Shown here: one piece after another, positions 25,820-34,762 of the stretch
Numbering within the stretch: position 1 is the first letter of the stretch
Layout: each line of letters opens with the position of its first letter
NCBI GenBank assembly: GCA_965246915.1
Contig: CBDFGB010000020.1
Location: forward strand, 11,170-75,169
Source: CAVRQM01 sp965246915
Lineage (GTDB): Bacteria; Pseudomonadota; Alphaproteobacteria; Acetobacterales; Acetobacteraceae
DNA: 64,000 nt
Reading direction: 5' to 3'
Position numbers and translations under genes: made by a program
The notes under the pieces: generated by a model
Database searches by the model: none
What the model saw: the letters and a program-made list of their open reading frames with translations, nothing else
Told to the model about the DNA's origin: nothing

Positions 25820-26866
25820 TCAGGGCCGCGCCAGCCACGCCTCGTACTGCTTGTCCAACTTCTCGCCATTATCTCGCCAGAACGCCTCGTCGGCCAGCAA
25901 ACCGGCCGAGAAGTTGGCAGGTGTCGCAGGGGACTCTGCCTTCTCCATCGAGCTGAGCTCGTCCGTGCCGCCAGCAACCGCCGTGCCGAAACCGGCATAG
26001 GCACCGAGGAGTTTCTGCTGCTTCGGATCAGAGGCATGGGCCAGCAGACGCTGCGCTGGTTCGACCTGCGTCGTATTGGCCAGTACAGCCCAGAAACTGT
26101 AGCTGAACAGCGCCCCCGCCCATTGCACGGCGAAGTCGCGCGGTGCCACGCCGCTCGTGGCTTTCGCGGCGGCGAGCACGCCTTCGGCCGGTGCGCTGGT
26201 CATCAGCACCTCGCCCGAGGCCAGCAGGCGCGGCGCCTCGTCCTCGGTCTTCCACCAGACGATATAGGGTTTCAGCTGATCGAGCTTGCGGAATGCCCGT
26301 TCCACGCCGGCCTCGCCGCGCAACGTGCCATAGACGTCGCCCGGCGAGACCCCGTCGGCGATCAAAGCGAACTCCAGGTTGCCGCGGGCGCCGCGCCGCA
26401 AGCCGCGCTTGCCCGGGACCTTCGCCACATCCCAGAAATCACTCCAGGTCGGGGCGCCCGAGAATTTGTCGCGACTCCAGGCCAAAACCAGGCCGCGCAG
26501 CACCGCCCCCATCCCGCACTCGGTCGCTGCCTGCTGCAGCATCCGGTCGCGGCCGCCGATCGCCGACCAGTCGAGCTTGCGGAACGCGCCAGCCTTGCAC
26601 CCGGTCAGCAGCGTGATGCCGTCGACGACAGTGACGTCCGCCAACGCGGGCGGCGCGGTCTCGCCCAGGGTGAGCGACGTCACGGAGACGGCCTGGCGCG
26701 CTGCCTGTGCGAATGGCAGCACAAACGCCGCTTCGATCGCCTTGGCCAGTGGACCAGCGGGCGCGGCGACGACGAGATCCGCCGCCCAGGCAACATGGTG
26801 GGTCGCGGCCACCCCAAGCAACGCGAGGGAGAGGCAGCCCACGACCGGCAGGCGTCGAGACATCAT
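25820..26866 (-). CDS. periplasmic ABC transporter solute-binding protein
   Basis: A 348-residue secreted binding protein. It has a signal peptide (MMSRRLPVVGCLSLALLGVAATHHVAWA) and then LVVAAPAGPLAKAIEAAFVLPF, in the style of spermidine/putrescine or iron-type binding proteins (family 1). Later conserved stretches include WSDFWDVAKVPGKRGLRRGARG and PYIVWWKTEDEAPRLLASGEVLMTSAP. The start is ATG 26866 or 26863, with AGGA about 10 nt upstream; a longer frame exists. It converges on kbaZ with 3 bp between stops. An ABC ATPase gene lies 148 bp upstream on the same strand, but no permease is present, so the transporter looks incomplete here. Confidence 0.8.
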   Translation of the reverse strand: MMSRRLPVVGCLSLALLGVAATHHVAWAADLVVAAPAGPLAKAIEAAFVLPFAQAARQAVSVTSLTLGETAPPALADVTVVDGITLLTGCKAGAFRKLDWSAIGGRDRMLQQAATECGMGAVLRGLVLAWSRDKFSGAPTWSDFWDVAKVPGKRGLRRGARGNLEFALIADGVSPGDVYGTLRGEAGVERAFRKLDQLKPYIVWWKTEDEAPRLLASGEVLMTSAPAEGVLAAAKATSGVAPRDFAVQWAGALFSYSFWAVLANTTQVEPAQRLLAHASDPKQQKLLGAYAGFGTAVAGGTDELSSMEKAESPATPANFSAGLLADEAFWRDNGEKLDKQYEAWLARP

Positions 26867-27014
26867 GTTGTCCGATCCTGAAATGGCGGTCCTGAAGGTG
26901 ACAGTCCGATCGGGAACGGTCGGGAGCTTTCGGGGTGCGGGCGAATCGATCGACACAACTTAACGGGGACGTGACGTGGCCGACAACCGATCCCGCGCCA
27001 GCGCCGCGCAACCG

Positions 27015-28133
27015 TCATCCGGCGCGCATGGGTCGAAACGCCATGGCGTGATGAGGTTGCCATGCAATCGCCACGGTATCGCCAATCGCCAGCCGCATCG
27101 GCACGACTGCCGGCCGTATCACCCGCAGGGCATCCGGCCGCCGCCCACGTTCGGTGCCGATTTCGAGGTCCAGTTCGACAAGGTCACCGAGGAAGCGCTG
27201 CCCCTTCACCCGGCCCGACAGTGCCCCCGGTCCCATGATCTCGGGGGTGACGCTCGCGAGCGCGATGCGGCCTGGCCGGACGCAGACGACGCAGCGGGCG
27301 CCGACCGGGGCGTCCTCGCGTCGCGCCTCGACGATCGGACCGCAATCGAGGCGCACGGTCACGATGTCGTCCTCCTCCGCGGTGACCTGGCCCGCAAGCC
27401 GGTTGGTGGCGCCCAGCAGACCGGCCGTTGCATCGTCGGAAGGATTGTCATGCAGCTCGCGCAGCCAACCGGCCTGCCGGGCCGATCCGGCGACCATGAC
27501 CACCGCGCGTTCGGCGACCGCCAGCGCGATGCGCATCTCGGTCGTCGCGATCAGCATTGCCATCCCCGCCTCCCGCACCGCGCGAAGTGCAGCAAGGACC
27601 GCGTTTGCCCCCCCTGGATCAAGACCACGCGTCGGCTCGTCGATCAGCAGACACACTGGCGAGGCGGCGACCGCTTGGGCCAGGGCGACGCGGCGAAGGT
27701 CGGCCGCGCCCAGCCCGGCGAGCGGCGCCTGCGCAAGGTCTGACAACCCAGTTGCAAGCAGGATCGGGCGGACGTCGAGCCCCCGCGAGGCGACCCGCAC
27801 GGCGCGGGCGACACTCCCGGCCCCGACCGGTCCCATGCCGAGCAATTCCCGCGCTTCGGCGACGAGCGGCAAGCCGCGCCGGTGCGGCGGCAACGCGGTG
27901 ACGTCGCGGCCCTCGGCCAGCACGCGGCCCGACGCGAGGTCCGCGAGCCCGCACGCGGCACGCAACGCCGCCGTCTTGCCCGCGCCCGCCGGGCCAACGA
28001 GAGCGACCGCTTCGCCCTGCGGCACATCGAGCGACAAACCGGCCAGCGCCAGCTGCCCCGGCGGGCCGGCGGACGGGCGTCCATGGCCGGCCATTCGCAA
28101 TTCGCGCAGGCTGAGCGCGTTCGTCGCCGGCAT
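27015..28133 (-). CDS. divergent ABC transporter ATP-binding protein (TOBE-containing)
   Basis: A 372-residue ABC ATPase. Walker A is GPAGAGKTAAL and Walker B is VCLLIDEPTRGLDPGG, followed by an H-loop region in which the usual His appears replaced (LIATTEMR). The signature motif normally reading LSGGQ is LGAADLRRVALAQA. A C-terminal TOBE-like region follows (VRPGRIALASVTPEIMGPGALSGRV). The degenerate signature and H-loop suggest weak or regulatory ATPase activity. With the neighbouring binding protein it resembles a POT/CUT1-type importer that has no permease genes. It could serve permeases elsewhere or be decaying. Confidence 0.78.
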   Translation of the reverse strand: MPATNALSLRELRMAGHGRPSAGPPGQLALAGLSLDVPQGEAVALVGPAGAGKTAALRAACGLADLASGRVLAEGRDVTALPPHRRGLPLVAEARELLGMGPVGAGSVARAVRVASRGLDVRPILLATGLSDLAQAPLAGLGAADLRRVALAQAVAASPVCLLIDEPTRGLDPGGANAVLAALRAVREAGMAMLIATTEMRIALAVAERAVVMVAGSARQAGWLRELHDNPSDDATAGLLGATNRLAGQVTAEEDDIVTVRLDCGPIVEARREDAPVGARCVVCVRPGRIALASVTPEIMGPGALSGRVKGQRFLGDLVELDLEIGTERGRRPDALRVIRPAVVPMRLAIGDTVAIAWQPHHAMAFRPMRAG

Positions 28134-28217
28134 GCATATCCCCCGCGTCGGCGCGCCGGCAACCGACGCTTGCGCATTTGCGTTGCAGCAGCGAACTTAC
28201 GCAACCAGGAGATTGAA

Positions 28218-28487
28218 ATGGCAACGAATTCCACTCTGCGCAGTGTGTCGAACGACGCCAGCGCGCAGATCCGCCAGTTGCGCGGCCAGGTCGACGAGCT
28301 GATGCGCGACCGCGTGTCGCCGGCCATGAACGACGCGGCCGATCGGGCTGGGGATTACGCTCGCTACGCTGGTGACATGGCGCGTGACAAGACCGAGGCG
28401 CTGTCGTCGCAGGTCAAGGATACACCGATCCTGTCGGTGGTGATCGCGGCGGCGGCCGGCTATCTGTTGGGACGCTTGACCCGCTGA
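28218..28487 (+). CDS. DUF883 (ElaB/YqjD-like) membrane-anchored protein
   Basis: An 89-residue protein with an amphipathic helical N-terminus (SNDASAQIRQLRGQVDELM, then DRAGDYARYAGDMARDKTEAL) and a C-terminal hydrophobic helix with a glycine-zipper ending, VIAAAAGYLLGRLTR. This matches the ElaB/YqjD/DUF883 family of stationary-phase, inner-membrane proteins reported to bind ribosomes in E. coli. The ATG has a strong CAGGAG ribosome site 7 nt upstream. It is followed 31 bp later by a small holin-like membrane protein on the same strand, a common pairing. Confidence 0.85.
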   Translation: MATNSTLRSVSNDASAQIRQLRGQVDELMRDRVSPAMNDAADRAGDYARYAGDMARDKTEALSSQVKDTPILSVVIAAAAGYLLGRLTR

Positions 28488-28518
28488 GCCAGACGCGCAC
28501 CGATCGCGGTACCGCACC

Positions 28519-28944
28519 ATGCGGGTAATCGAACTGGGCCGCATCGTCGCGCAAGCGGAGGCGCTGCGGTGGCGGCGTCTCGGCCGGCGACAGGCGATGC
28601 GCGGCGTGATGGCGGGCATCGGCGCGGTCTTTGCGATCGGCGTGCTGGTGTGCGCGCACATCGCCGGCGCGGTCGCACTCGTGCCCTACGTGGGCGCGCT
28701 CTATGCCACGTTGATCGTCGGCGGCGTGGACCTTGTCCTGGCGGCCATTTTCCTGGCGATGGCGGCGCGAGACAGCCCGGATCGCATCGAACTCGAGGCG
28801 ATCGCGGTTCGCGACGAGGCGCGCTCGCAACTCGGCAAGGCGGCGATGATGAGCGCGCTGGTGCTTCCACTGGTCCGGCAGGGCGGAACTGCGATTGTCC
28901 GTCGGCTGCTCGGCGGGCCGCGGCGCTCACCACCCAATCGATAG
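28519..28944 (+). CDS. small membrane protein, phage-holin-like (DUF1469-type)
   Basis: A 141-residue protein with two adjacent transmembrane helices (about residues 28-52 and 55-80: GVMAGIGAVFAIGVLVCAHI, ALYATLIVGGVDLVLAAIFLAM), a charged segment and a basic C-terminus. It resembles the YqjE/phage holin 3-6 (DUF1469) proteins that sit beside ElaB/YqjD genes, which fits the gene directly upstream. No lysis genes are near, so a phage function is unlikely. The assignment rests on topology and context rather than on a signature motif. Confidence 0.6.
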   Translation: MRVIELGRIVAQAEALRWRRLGRRQAMRGVMAGIGAVFAIGVLVCAHIAGAVALVPYVGALYATLIVGGVDLVLAAIFLAMAARDSPDRIELEAIAVRDEARSQLGKAAMMSALVLPLVRQGGTAIVRRLLGGPRRSPPNR

Positions 28945-29225
28945 AGCCAGGTGGCGGGCGGCGTGAGGCTGAGTTCAGCGCTGCCCGTCGAGACGCCGCC
29001 GGGGCTCATTAAATGGGTCCAGCCGGTGACCGCCCTTGGCGCATCGACTCCGCCGGGTAGCGGATCACAGGATCGGTGGCAGACGCCGGTCGGAAAGCAA
29101 TAGATCGTCGCGACGGTCCAGGCTCGCCCTGCTCTCCCAGTGGATCCGGCGATGGACGCAGGGCTGAGGCGACGCGGTGCCGAACACTAGGTCGCGGGCG
29201 TCACAGGCGAGGTGTGGCCGCTCCT

Positions 29226-30104
29226 TTACGCTTCGGCGCGGTCGCTGGCCTCGGCCGCGCCCCGAAGTCTTCGGTAGCTCCGCACGCTGAACGGCAGGAT
29301 CCCGACATAAATGAGTCCCGCTGCCGCAAGGGCCGACCAGGGGTCAGCCACCAGCAGAGCCGCGAACAGGCCCGTACCGAGCAGCAACGGGAGCACGTAG
29401 TTGTTTGGCACCTTAAAATTCTTGAAGTTCCAGACTGGCAATGTCGACACCAACAAGACCGACGTGCCGATCAGGACCGCGGCGCAGACGATCGGTGATT
29501 TCGAGAACGCGGTCAGCCACGGCCATTCCATCGCATGACCTTCCAGCCCCAGGAACAAGGGAAACAGGGCCAGCCCGGCACCGGCCGGAGCAGGCACGCC
29601 GGTGAAAAAATTCTGCGCGTAGGCGGCGCGCACCCCCGGGCCGTCGATTGCTGCATTGAAGCGCGCCAGCCGCAGCGCCATGCAGACCGCGAACATCAGA
29701 CAGGGCACGAAGCCGAAGCCGCGCACCGGATGCAGCGCCCACAGGTAGAGGATGAAGGCGGGTGCCACCCCAAAGCAGAGGAAATCGGACAGACTGTCGA
29801 ACTCCGCGCCGAATCGCGACGTGGCCTTCAGAAGACGGGCGATGCGACCGTCCAACCCATCGATCGCGCCCGCCACGACGATCGCCACCGCCGCCGCGCC
29901 GAACCGCCCCTCCAACGCGAAACGGATCGCCGTTAGGCCGGCGCACAGACCCAGTATCGTCAGCAGGTTAGGCAGGATACGGTTGAACGAGAGCCCGCTA
30001 AATCTCGGGTGCGAACGCGGCCGTAGACGCGATCGCAGCTTGCGGATGCGCGCCTCACCCATCAGCACGCGGCGGGGCGTACTGCCCGGCGGAGGCCAGG
30101 TCAT
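29226..30104 (-). CDS. pssA: CDP-diacylglycerol--serine O-phosphatidyltransferase
   Basis: A 292-residue multi-pass inner-membrane enzyme that makes phosphatidylserine from CDP-diacylglycerol and serine. The CDP-alcohol phosphatidyltransferase motif DG(x)2AR(x)8G(x)3D(x)3D is complete in DGRIARLLKATSRFGAEFDS and the following LSD. About six to eight hydrophobic helices follow. The ATG overlaps the stop of psd as ATGA (30101-30104), so synthesis of the next enzyme in the phosphatidylethanolamine pathway is translationally coupled. The C-terminal VPNNYVLPLLLG segment is typical of the bacterial type II enzyme. Confidence 0.93.
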   Translation of the reverse strand: MTWPPPGSTPRRVLMGEARIRKLRSRLRPRSHPRFSGLSFNRILPNLLTILGLCAGLTAIRFALEGRFGAAAVAIVVAGAIDGLDGRIARLLKATSRFGAEFDSLSDFLCFGVAPAFILYLWALHPVRGFGFVPCLMFAVCMALRLARFNAAIDGPGVRAAYAQNFFTGVPAPAGAGLALFPLFLGLEGHAMEWPWLTAFSKSPIVCAAVLIGTSVLLVSTLPVWNFKNFKVPNNYVLPLLLGTGLFAALLVADPWSALAAAGLIYVGILPFSVRSYRRLRGAAEASDRAEA

Positions 30105-30775
30105 GCCGCCGCCAACCCAGCGATCACCGTCTCGCCGCCGATCATCGTCTGGCCCACCTCGACGAGCGGGCGCACGCCTTCGGGCAGATACAGATCGGTG
30201 CGACTGCCGAAGCGGATGATGCCGAACCGCGCGCCGGCAACCACCGATTGCCCTTCGTACGCATCACAGACGATCCGCCTTGCGATGAGGCCCGCGATCT
30301 GCACCACCACAAGATCTCGTCCGTCCGGCAGCTGGATGGCCAGTGCATTCCGCTCGTTGGCCTCACTCGCCTTGTCGAGGCTTGCGTTGACGAACGTGCC
30401 GTGACGATAGGCGATACGGGTCACCGTGCCCGTGGCCGGGATGCGGTTCACGTGGACATCGAGCACCGACAGAAAGATCGCGACCCGCCAACGCAAAGCC
30501 GGGCCGAGCCCGAGCTCGGCCGGCGGGGCGGCTTGGGAAACCGAGACGACATGGCCGTCGGCCGGAGCCAGGAACAGGTTGGCCCGGGCCGGAGCCACCC
30601 GTTCGGGATCGCGGAAAAAATAGAGGCAGATCACGATGAAAGCGGCCCCTATCGAGACGACCCACGCGGCGAAAAACAGTCCCACCACAACCACGCCCGC
30701 GCCGAGTGCCAGAAAAGGGCGCGCGGCCGGATGCGGCGGGGCAAGCACGAGTCTGACTGAGGCGGCGATCGACAT
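30101..30775 (-). CDS. psd: phosphatidylserine decarboxylase proenzyme
   Basis: A 224-residue decarboxylase making phosphatidylethanolamine. The short, Psd-B-like form has an N-terminal membrane segment (FLALGAGVVVVGLFFAAWVV), FFRDPERVAP, ADGHVVSV, FLSVLDVHVNRIP and the self-cleavage site RFGSRTDLYLP, where the Ser after Gly becomes the pyruvoyl group (family LGST-type site, here FGSR). I start at ATG 30775 (MSIAASVRL); the open frame upstream to 31003 is non-homologous. Its stop overlaps the pssA ATG. Confidence 0.94.
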   Translation of the reverse strand: MSIAASVRLVLAPPHPAARPFLALGAGVVVVGLFFAAWVVSIGAAFIVICLYFFRDPERVAPARANLFLAPADGHVVSVSQAAPPAELGLGPALRWRVAIFLSVLDVHVNRIPATGTVTRIAYRHGTFVNASLDKASEANERNALAIQLPDGRDLVVVQIAGLIARRIVCDAYEGQSVVAGARFGIIRFGSRTDLYLPEGVRPLVEVGQTMIGGETVIAGLAAA

Positions 30776-30852
30776 GGGATTTGTGACAGCGCAATGACGG
30801 TTCGAGCGGGGGCGTCTTATGGCTGTCGCCCGACCCGACGGCAAGCGCGCCG

Positions 30853-32178
30853 TCAGCGCTTGCCGGTCGCGGCCGGCTGGGGCGGGATGGAGAAAATCTG
30901 ACCCGGAAAGATCATGTCGGGGTTGCGGATCTGGTCGCGGTTGGCTTGGTAGATCACCGTGTAGCGCACGCCCTGTCCGTATGCCTGACGCGCGATCCGC
31001 CAAAGCGTCGCCCGTGGCTGCACCACGATCCGGCCCTCGCGAAGATCTGCCGGAGCGATGGCGCTGCGCTCGAAGGGCAATTCCACGCGGGCGGCGACCT
31101 TGCCGCCCCCGCCGATTTGGTCGATTCGCAGCTTGTGGTCACCGGCGGACACGGCATCCGGCGGATTAAAGCTCCAGCGGCCGTCGACATCGACCCGCGC
31201 GTCGCCGGCCGGCTTGTTGTCGACATAAGCCCGCACGGTGGAGCCAGGCGGCGCGGTGCCGCCGAAACGGATCGCGCCGTGCTCGTCATAGTCCACGATC
31301 TCAAGTCCTAGCCGACCGGATCCCGCGGGGCGATCGCTCGGGGCGGCGGGCAGTCCTTGCAGCACGCGCGGTACGGCATTGGGCGGTGTCAGGATCGCAA
31401 CCGCCGTCGCCGGCGTGGCGGCGTTGGGCACTACGGTTGCGGAGACGGGCGGAACGATGACCAGGAGCGGCGCATCGCCCGCGGCGACAGCGCCGGACGG
31501 GGCCACGCTGGACAGCGCAAGCTGTCGTCCCCCTTCCGGCAGTCTGTCCTTCGGCAAGGCGACCCACTGTCCCTCGCTGTCGCCGGTCGCTTCGGCGATT
31601 TTCTGACCGTGATCCGTTATGGTCACCGCGGCCCCAGGGGCCGCCCGCCCCGCGAACACCGACTCCCCCCCCGGAGTAACCCGCACGATGTCGAAGCTGG
31701 GACGTATTGCGGCCGGCGTCTCGGCCGGCGCGGGCTGTGGATGCACCGCGACCGGCGCGGGCGGATCGGCGACAAGCGCATCGGCACCACGCATATCGGC
31801 GAGTGTCGGCGGCGCAGATTGCATGGATGGATGTGCGCTGGCGGCGCTGCGGGCGTGCTCCGGCTCGGACTGGGGCGGCGGCGGCACCAGGGCCTCGGCC
31901 CTCGGCACGGGCTCAGACGGTTTGGCGCGGACGGTGATCGGCGCGGCGACGATCGATTGGGCGGGAAGACTCGACGCGGCCCGACGTGTGGCCACATCTC
32001 CTCCCAGAAAACCGGAGGGACTTGACGGGCGGCTGGCCGCGAGGACGGTGGGCCCGTCATCCGGCGCGCGTTGACCGAGCCAGACCCACAAGGTGCCCGC
32101 CGCGACCGCAACGGCGAGGACGCCGGCCCAGCCAAACAGCGGTCGTCGGGGCGCTCTTGGCGGCAAGGTATCAGACAT
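30853..32178 (-). CDS. membrane-anchored LysM protein
   Basis: A protein of about 441 residues with a single N-terminal transmembrane helix (LFGWAGVLAVAVAAGTLWVWLG), a long Pro/Ala-rich periplasmic linker, two Ig-like modules of the kind found before LysM in this group (VFAGRAAPGAAVTITDHGQ and IRFGGTAPPGSTVRAYVDNK), and a C-terminal LysM domain (VVQPRATLWRIARQAYGQGV to NPDMIFPGQIFSIP). It should bind peptidoglycan from the inner-membrane side. The start is ATG 32178 or 32196 (MPSFII); neither has a convincing ribosome site, and the much longer upstream frame is antisense to cytochrome b561. Confidence 0.85.
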   Translation of the reverse strand: MSDTLPPRAPRRPLFGWAGVLAVAVAAGTLWVWLGQRAPDDGPTVLAASRPSSPSGFLGGDVATRRAASSLPAQSIVAAPITVRAKPSEPVPRAEALVPPPPQSEPEHARSAASAHPSMQSAPPTLADMRGADALVADPPAPVAVHPQPAPAETPAAIRPSFDIVRVTPGGESVFAGRAAPGAAVTITDHGQKIAEATGDSEGQWVALPKDRLPEGGRQLALSSVAPSGAVAAGDAPLLVIVPPVSATVVPNAATPATAVAILTPPNAVPRVLQGLPAAPSDRPAGSGRLGLEIVDYDEHGAIRFGGTAPPGSTVRAYVDNKPAGDARVDVDGRWSFNPPDAVSAGDHKLRIDQIGGGGKVAARVELPFERSAIAPADLREGRIVVQPRATLWRIARQAYGQGVRYTVIYQANRDQIRNPDMIFPGQIFSIPPQPAATGKR

Positions 32179-32250
32179 AATGATGAAACTAGGCATTCGT
32201 ATGGGCACCTGCAAAGGCCGAGCCCGGCCTGACAAGTGGAGATTCTGAAC

Positions 32251-32943
32251 GTGTCGCGATTGAAACCCCCTGCGCTTCGGCTGCCGATGCGGGTCTGGGA
32301 CTTGCCGACCCGGCTTTTCCACTGGCTGATCGTCTTGCTCGTCGCACTCAGCTACCTCAGCGTGTCGCTCGCCGAATTGTCCTATGGCTGGATGGAAGTG
32401 CATCTCGTCGCCGGCTACGCGGTCCTGACGCTGCTGCTTTTTCGCCTCGTCTGGGGCGTGCTCGGCAGTGACACCGCGAGATTCTCGAAGTTCCTCGGCA
32501 GCCCGCTGGCCGGCTTTCGCCATCTCGCCTCGTTTCGAACCGTCACACCGGACGATCAGGTGGGCCACAACGAGGCGGGTGGCTGGATGGTCATCGCCAT
32601 GCTGCTGCTGCTGGCGGCCCAGGCCGCAACCGGGCTTTTCAGCAACGACGACGCGTTGACGGCCGGCCCGCTCGCGAAATTTGTCACCAAGGCCACGAGC
32701 AACCAGTTCTCGACCGTGCACGCCGTTCTGTTCAAGGTGATCATGGGGTTCATCGTCCTGCACATCGCCGCCATCGTCGCCTATGCGGTGGTCAAGCGGC
32801 ACGACCTCGTGCGGCCGATGTTTTCTGGCAAGAAGCGACTGCCGGCGACCACCCGGGCACCGCGAATGGCCAGTCCGCTGCTGGCGCTCGTCGTGCTACT
32901 GGTCTCCGCTATCCTGGTTGCGGTGCTTGCAACGCAAGTCTGA
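32251..32943 (+). CDS. cytochrome b561-family membrane protein
   Basis: A di-heme cytochrome b of about 230 residues: RVWDLPTRLFHWLIVLLVALSYLS with a heme-ligand His, MEVHLVAGYAVLTLLLFRLVWGVLG, then TVHAVLFKVIMGFIVLHIAAIVAY with two further His, and a C-terminal helix. This is the Ni/Fe-hydrogenase-b/cytochrome b561 fold that passes electrons between quinol and periplasmic c-type cytochromes. The start is a GTG: 32251 has TGGAG 9 nt upstream; GTG 32236 is the alternative. A cytochrome c' gene, its usual neighbour, lies about 2 kb away on the other strand, separated by a PhyH dioxygenase and trpD2. Confidence 0.87.
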   Translation: MSRLKPPALRLPMRVWDLPTRLFHWLIVLLVALSYLSVSLAELSYGWMEVHLVAGYAVLTLLLFRLVWGVLGSDTARFSKFLGSPLAGFRHLASFRTVTPDDQVGHNEAGGWMVIAMLLLLAAQAATGLFSNDDALTAGPLAKFVTKATSNQFSTVHAVLFKVIMGFIVLHIAAIVAYAVVKRHDLVRPMFSGKKRLPATTRAPRMASPLLALVVLLVSAILVAVLATQV

Positions 32944-32970
32944 CGCCACGTCCGAAGGGAGGGTTTTGAA

Positions 32971-33804
32971 ATGGACGATCCAAACGCCGACATCGCGCAC
33001 CGCGCCGTAGCCGAGCTGCTCGACGGCCGCGGCTACGTCATCCTGCCGCAGGTGTTCACGCCGGATGAGATCGCCGAGGCGCGCGCGATCATCATGCGCG
33101 AGAGCGATCGCGCCGCGCCGAAGCTCACGCATTTCCACGGACATCATGCTGATAAGGTGCACCTTCAGCGGCGCGTGTGGAATCTGCTGAACAAGGGCGA
33201 CATCTTCGTGGCCATGGTCCAGCGCGAGCCGATCGTCTCGATCATGAGGGCGTTTCTCGGCGACGAGTTCATCCTGGGCTCGATTGCCGCCAACCGGCTC
33301 CTGCCCGGTGGGCCGGGCCAGGAACTGCACGTCGATTACCCATACTGGGATTTGCACAAGCGGAGCAGCTTCCCGGCGCGGATCAACCCGAGCTTCCCGC
33401 TGAATGCGCAGGCGACCGTGCTGCTCGACGATTTCACCGAGGAGAACGGCGCGACGGCCGTGGTGCCCGGCACGCAGAAGCTCGCCCGCTGGCCGGACCA
33501 TCACGAGACATTGCCGCCGGAGGCGGAGCGGATGATCGGCCGCGCCGGTGACGTCGCGGTGTTCTTTGGGCTCGCGTGGCATTGCGCCATGCCGAACACC
33601 AGCGCCTCGGACCGCACAGGCATTCTGATCCAGTATCTGCCGAAGTTCGTGAAGCCGATGGAGGACCAGGTGCGCGGCACCCGCGCGGACGTTCTGGAGG
33701 CCGCAAGTCCGCTGCTGCGGCAACTCGTCGGGCTGGATTTTCCCTATCCCCAGCTCCTCGATGAGGCGGAGGCGAAAGTGGACAAGGGGGTGTTCGCGGG
33801 ATGA
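32971..33804 (+). CDS. phytanoyl-CoA dioxygenase (PhyH) family protein
   Basis: A 277-residue Fe(II)/2-oxoglutarate-dependent oxygenase. The iron-binding triad is visible: His and Asp in ELHVDYPYW and the distal His in AWHCAMPNTSASDRTG, whose Arg should bind 2-oxoglutarate. The double-stranded beta-helix core includes NAQATVLLDDFTEENGATAVVPGT. Substrate cannot be predicted; bacterial PhyH proteins hydroxylate small molecules, lipids or natural products. The ATG is preceded by a strong AAGGGAGGG at 8 nt. It follows cytochrome b561 by 27 bp on the same strand and converges on trpD2. Confidence 0.88.
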   Translation: MDDPNADIAHRAVAELLDGRGYVILPQVFTPDEIAEARAIIMRESDRAAPKLTHFHGHHADKVHLQRRVWNLLNKGDIFVAMVQREPIVSIMRAFLGDEFILGSIAANRLLPGGPGQELHVDYPYWDLHKRSSFPARINPSFPLNAQATVLLDDFTEENGATAVVPGTQKLARWPDHHETLPPEAERMIGRAGDVAVFFGLAWHCAMPNTSASDRTGILIQYLPKFVKPMEDQVRGTRADVLEAASPLLRQLVGLDFPYPQLLDEAEAKVDKGVFAG

Positions 33805-33808
33805 AGCA

Positions 33809-34762
33809 CTAAGACGACAACAGACGCCCGGCCCAGACCACCTCGGCCATCGCATCCGCGTCGTCCGTACCGGCCCGGCCCAACCCGACGAGCGCCAATG
33901 CAATCGTTGCCTTGGCGGCCGCCGTGCCCGTTGCCGGCATGCCGGCCCACACATCAGTGAAACTCGCACCCGAACGGTCACCCACGATCGCTGGCAGCAG
34001 GCACTCCGACCGACCGTCACCTGCCTGCCAGACATGCACCGCGACCGGCTTGGTCGGCGTGCGTTCCGCCTCGCCGCCGCCACCTTTCACGACCGCGAGG
34101 CGCGCCCGGCCAGTTCGTTCGGCCACGCCGAGGTGAACGTCGATATACGCAGGGTGGAATACCCCGTCGACGCCGCCCGCCGCGCCGCCCGGATCGAGCA
34201 ACCGGGCCGCCGTATTGACCGGCGAACGCAGACCGAACAGCGAGCGCATTCGAATGAGCCGCGCCATCGAGGGCGACAACTTCTCGAGCGGCAGATAGGC
34301 GAAGTTTTCCCGCTCGATCGCCTCCCGCGCCGCGCCGAGGCTCTCGGCCGGACGCAACCCCAACACCGCCAGCCCTTGTTCCGCCGAAACGCCCGCGGAG
34401 AACTCGTTGGTGCCGTGCATCAGCACGCGCACGCCCGATCGCGCCAAGGCGAGCGCGGCCAGCAGATACCAAGGCTCGCCGCGCGTCCGCCCCGCGCCGT
34501 AGCTCGGCCAGTCCAGATCCACCCCGAGCGGGCCGGAAATTCCGGCATGCCGCCGCGCGGCGTCGACGAGTCCTGAAATCTCCTCCGGATCCTCGCCGCG
34601 ATAGCGCAGCAGCATGAGGAATGCGCCGACCTGATGCGGATCGGCGCGACCCTGCAGCACCATCGAGAACGCGGCGTCGGCTTCCGCCCGGGTCAGCGCC
34701 CGCGATCGCCCCGGCCCGCGCCCCAGCGTGGCGACGAAGGCCGAGAACGTGGCGATTTCGTC
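33809..34762 (-). CDS. anthranilate phosphoribosyltransferase-like protein (TrpD2/YbiB)
   Basis: A protein of about 315 residues of the TrpD2 / glycosyl transferase family 3 group: LGRGPGRSRALTRAEADAAF, GAFLMLLRYRGEDPEEISG, WPSYGAGRTRGEPWYLLAALAL, MHGTNEFS, EKLSPSMARLIRMRSLFGLRSPVNTAARLLDP. TrpD2 proteins keep the TrpD fold but, in E. coli YbiB, bind nucleic acid rather than making tryptophan. The 5' limit is unresolved. The homologous N-terminus (DEIATFSAFVATLGRG) begins exactly at the upstream cytochrome stop, but the frame has no ATG, GTG or TTG there. Candidates are CTG at 34724-34726 or translation entering from inside the cytochrome gene. Confidence 0.85.
   Translation of the reverse strand, partial: DEIATFSAFVATLGRGPGRSRALTRAEADAAFSMVLQGRADPHQVGAFLMLLRYRGEDPEEISGLVDAARRHAGISGPLGVDLDWPSYGAGRTRGEPWYLLAALALARSGVRVLMHGTNEFSAGVSAEQGLAVLGLRPAESLGAAREAIERENFAYLPLEKLSPSMARLIRMRSLFGLRSPVNTAARLLDPGGAAGGVDGVFHPAYIDVHLGVAERTGRARLAVVKGGGGEAERTPTKPVAVHVWQAGDGRSECLLPAIVGDRSGASFTDVWAGMPATGTAAAKATIALALVGLGRAGTDDADAMAEVVWAGRLLSS

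Noticed and set aside
28519..28944. Holin-like protein as a sign of a prophage
   Set aside because: No endolysin, capsid, tail or integrase genes are nearby, and the DUF883 neighbour points to the chromosomal YqjD/YqjE-type pair.
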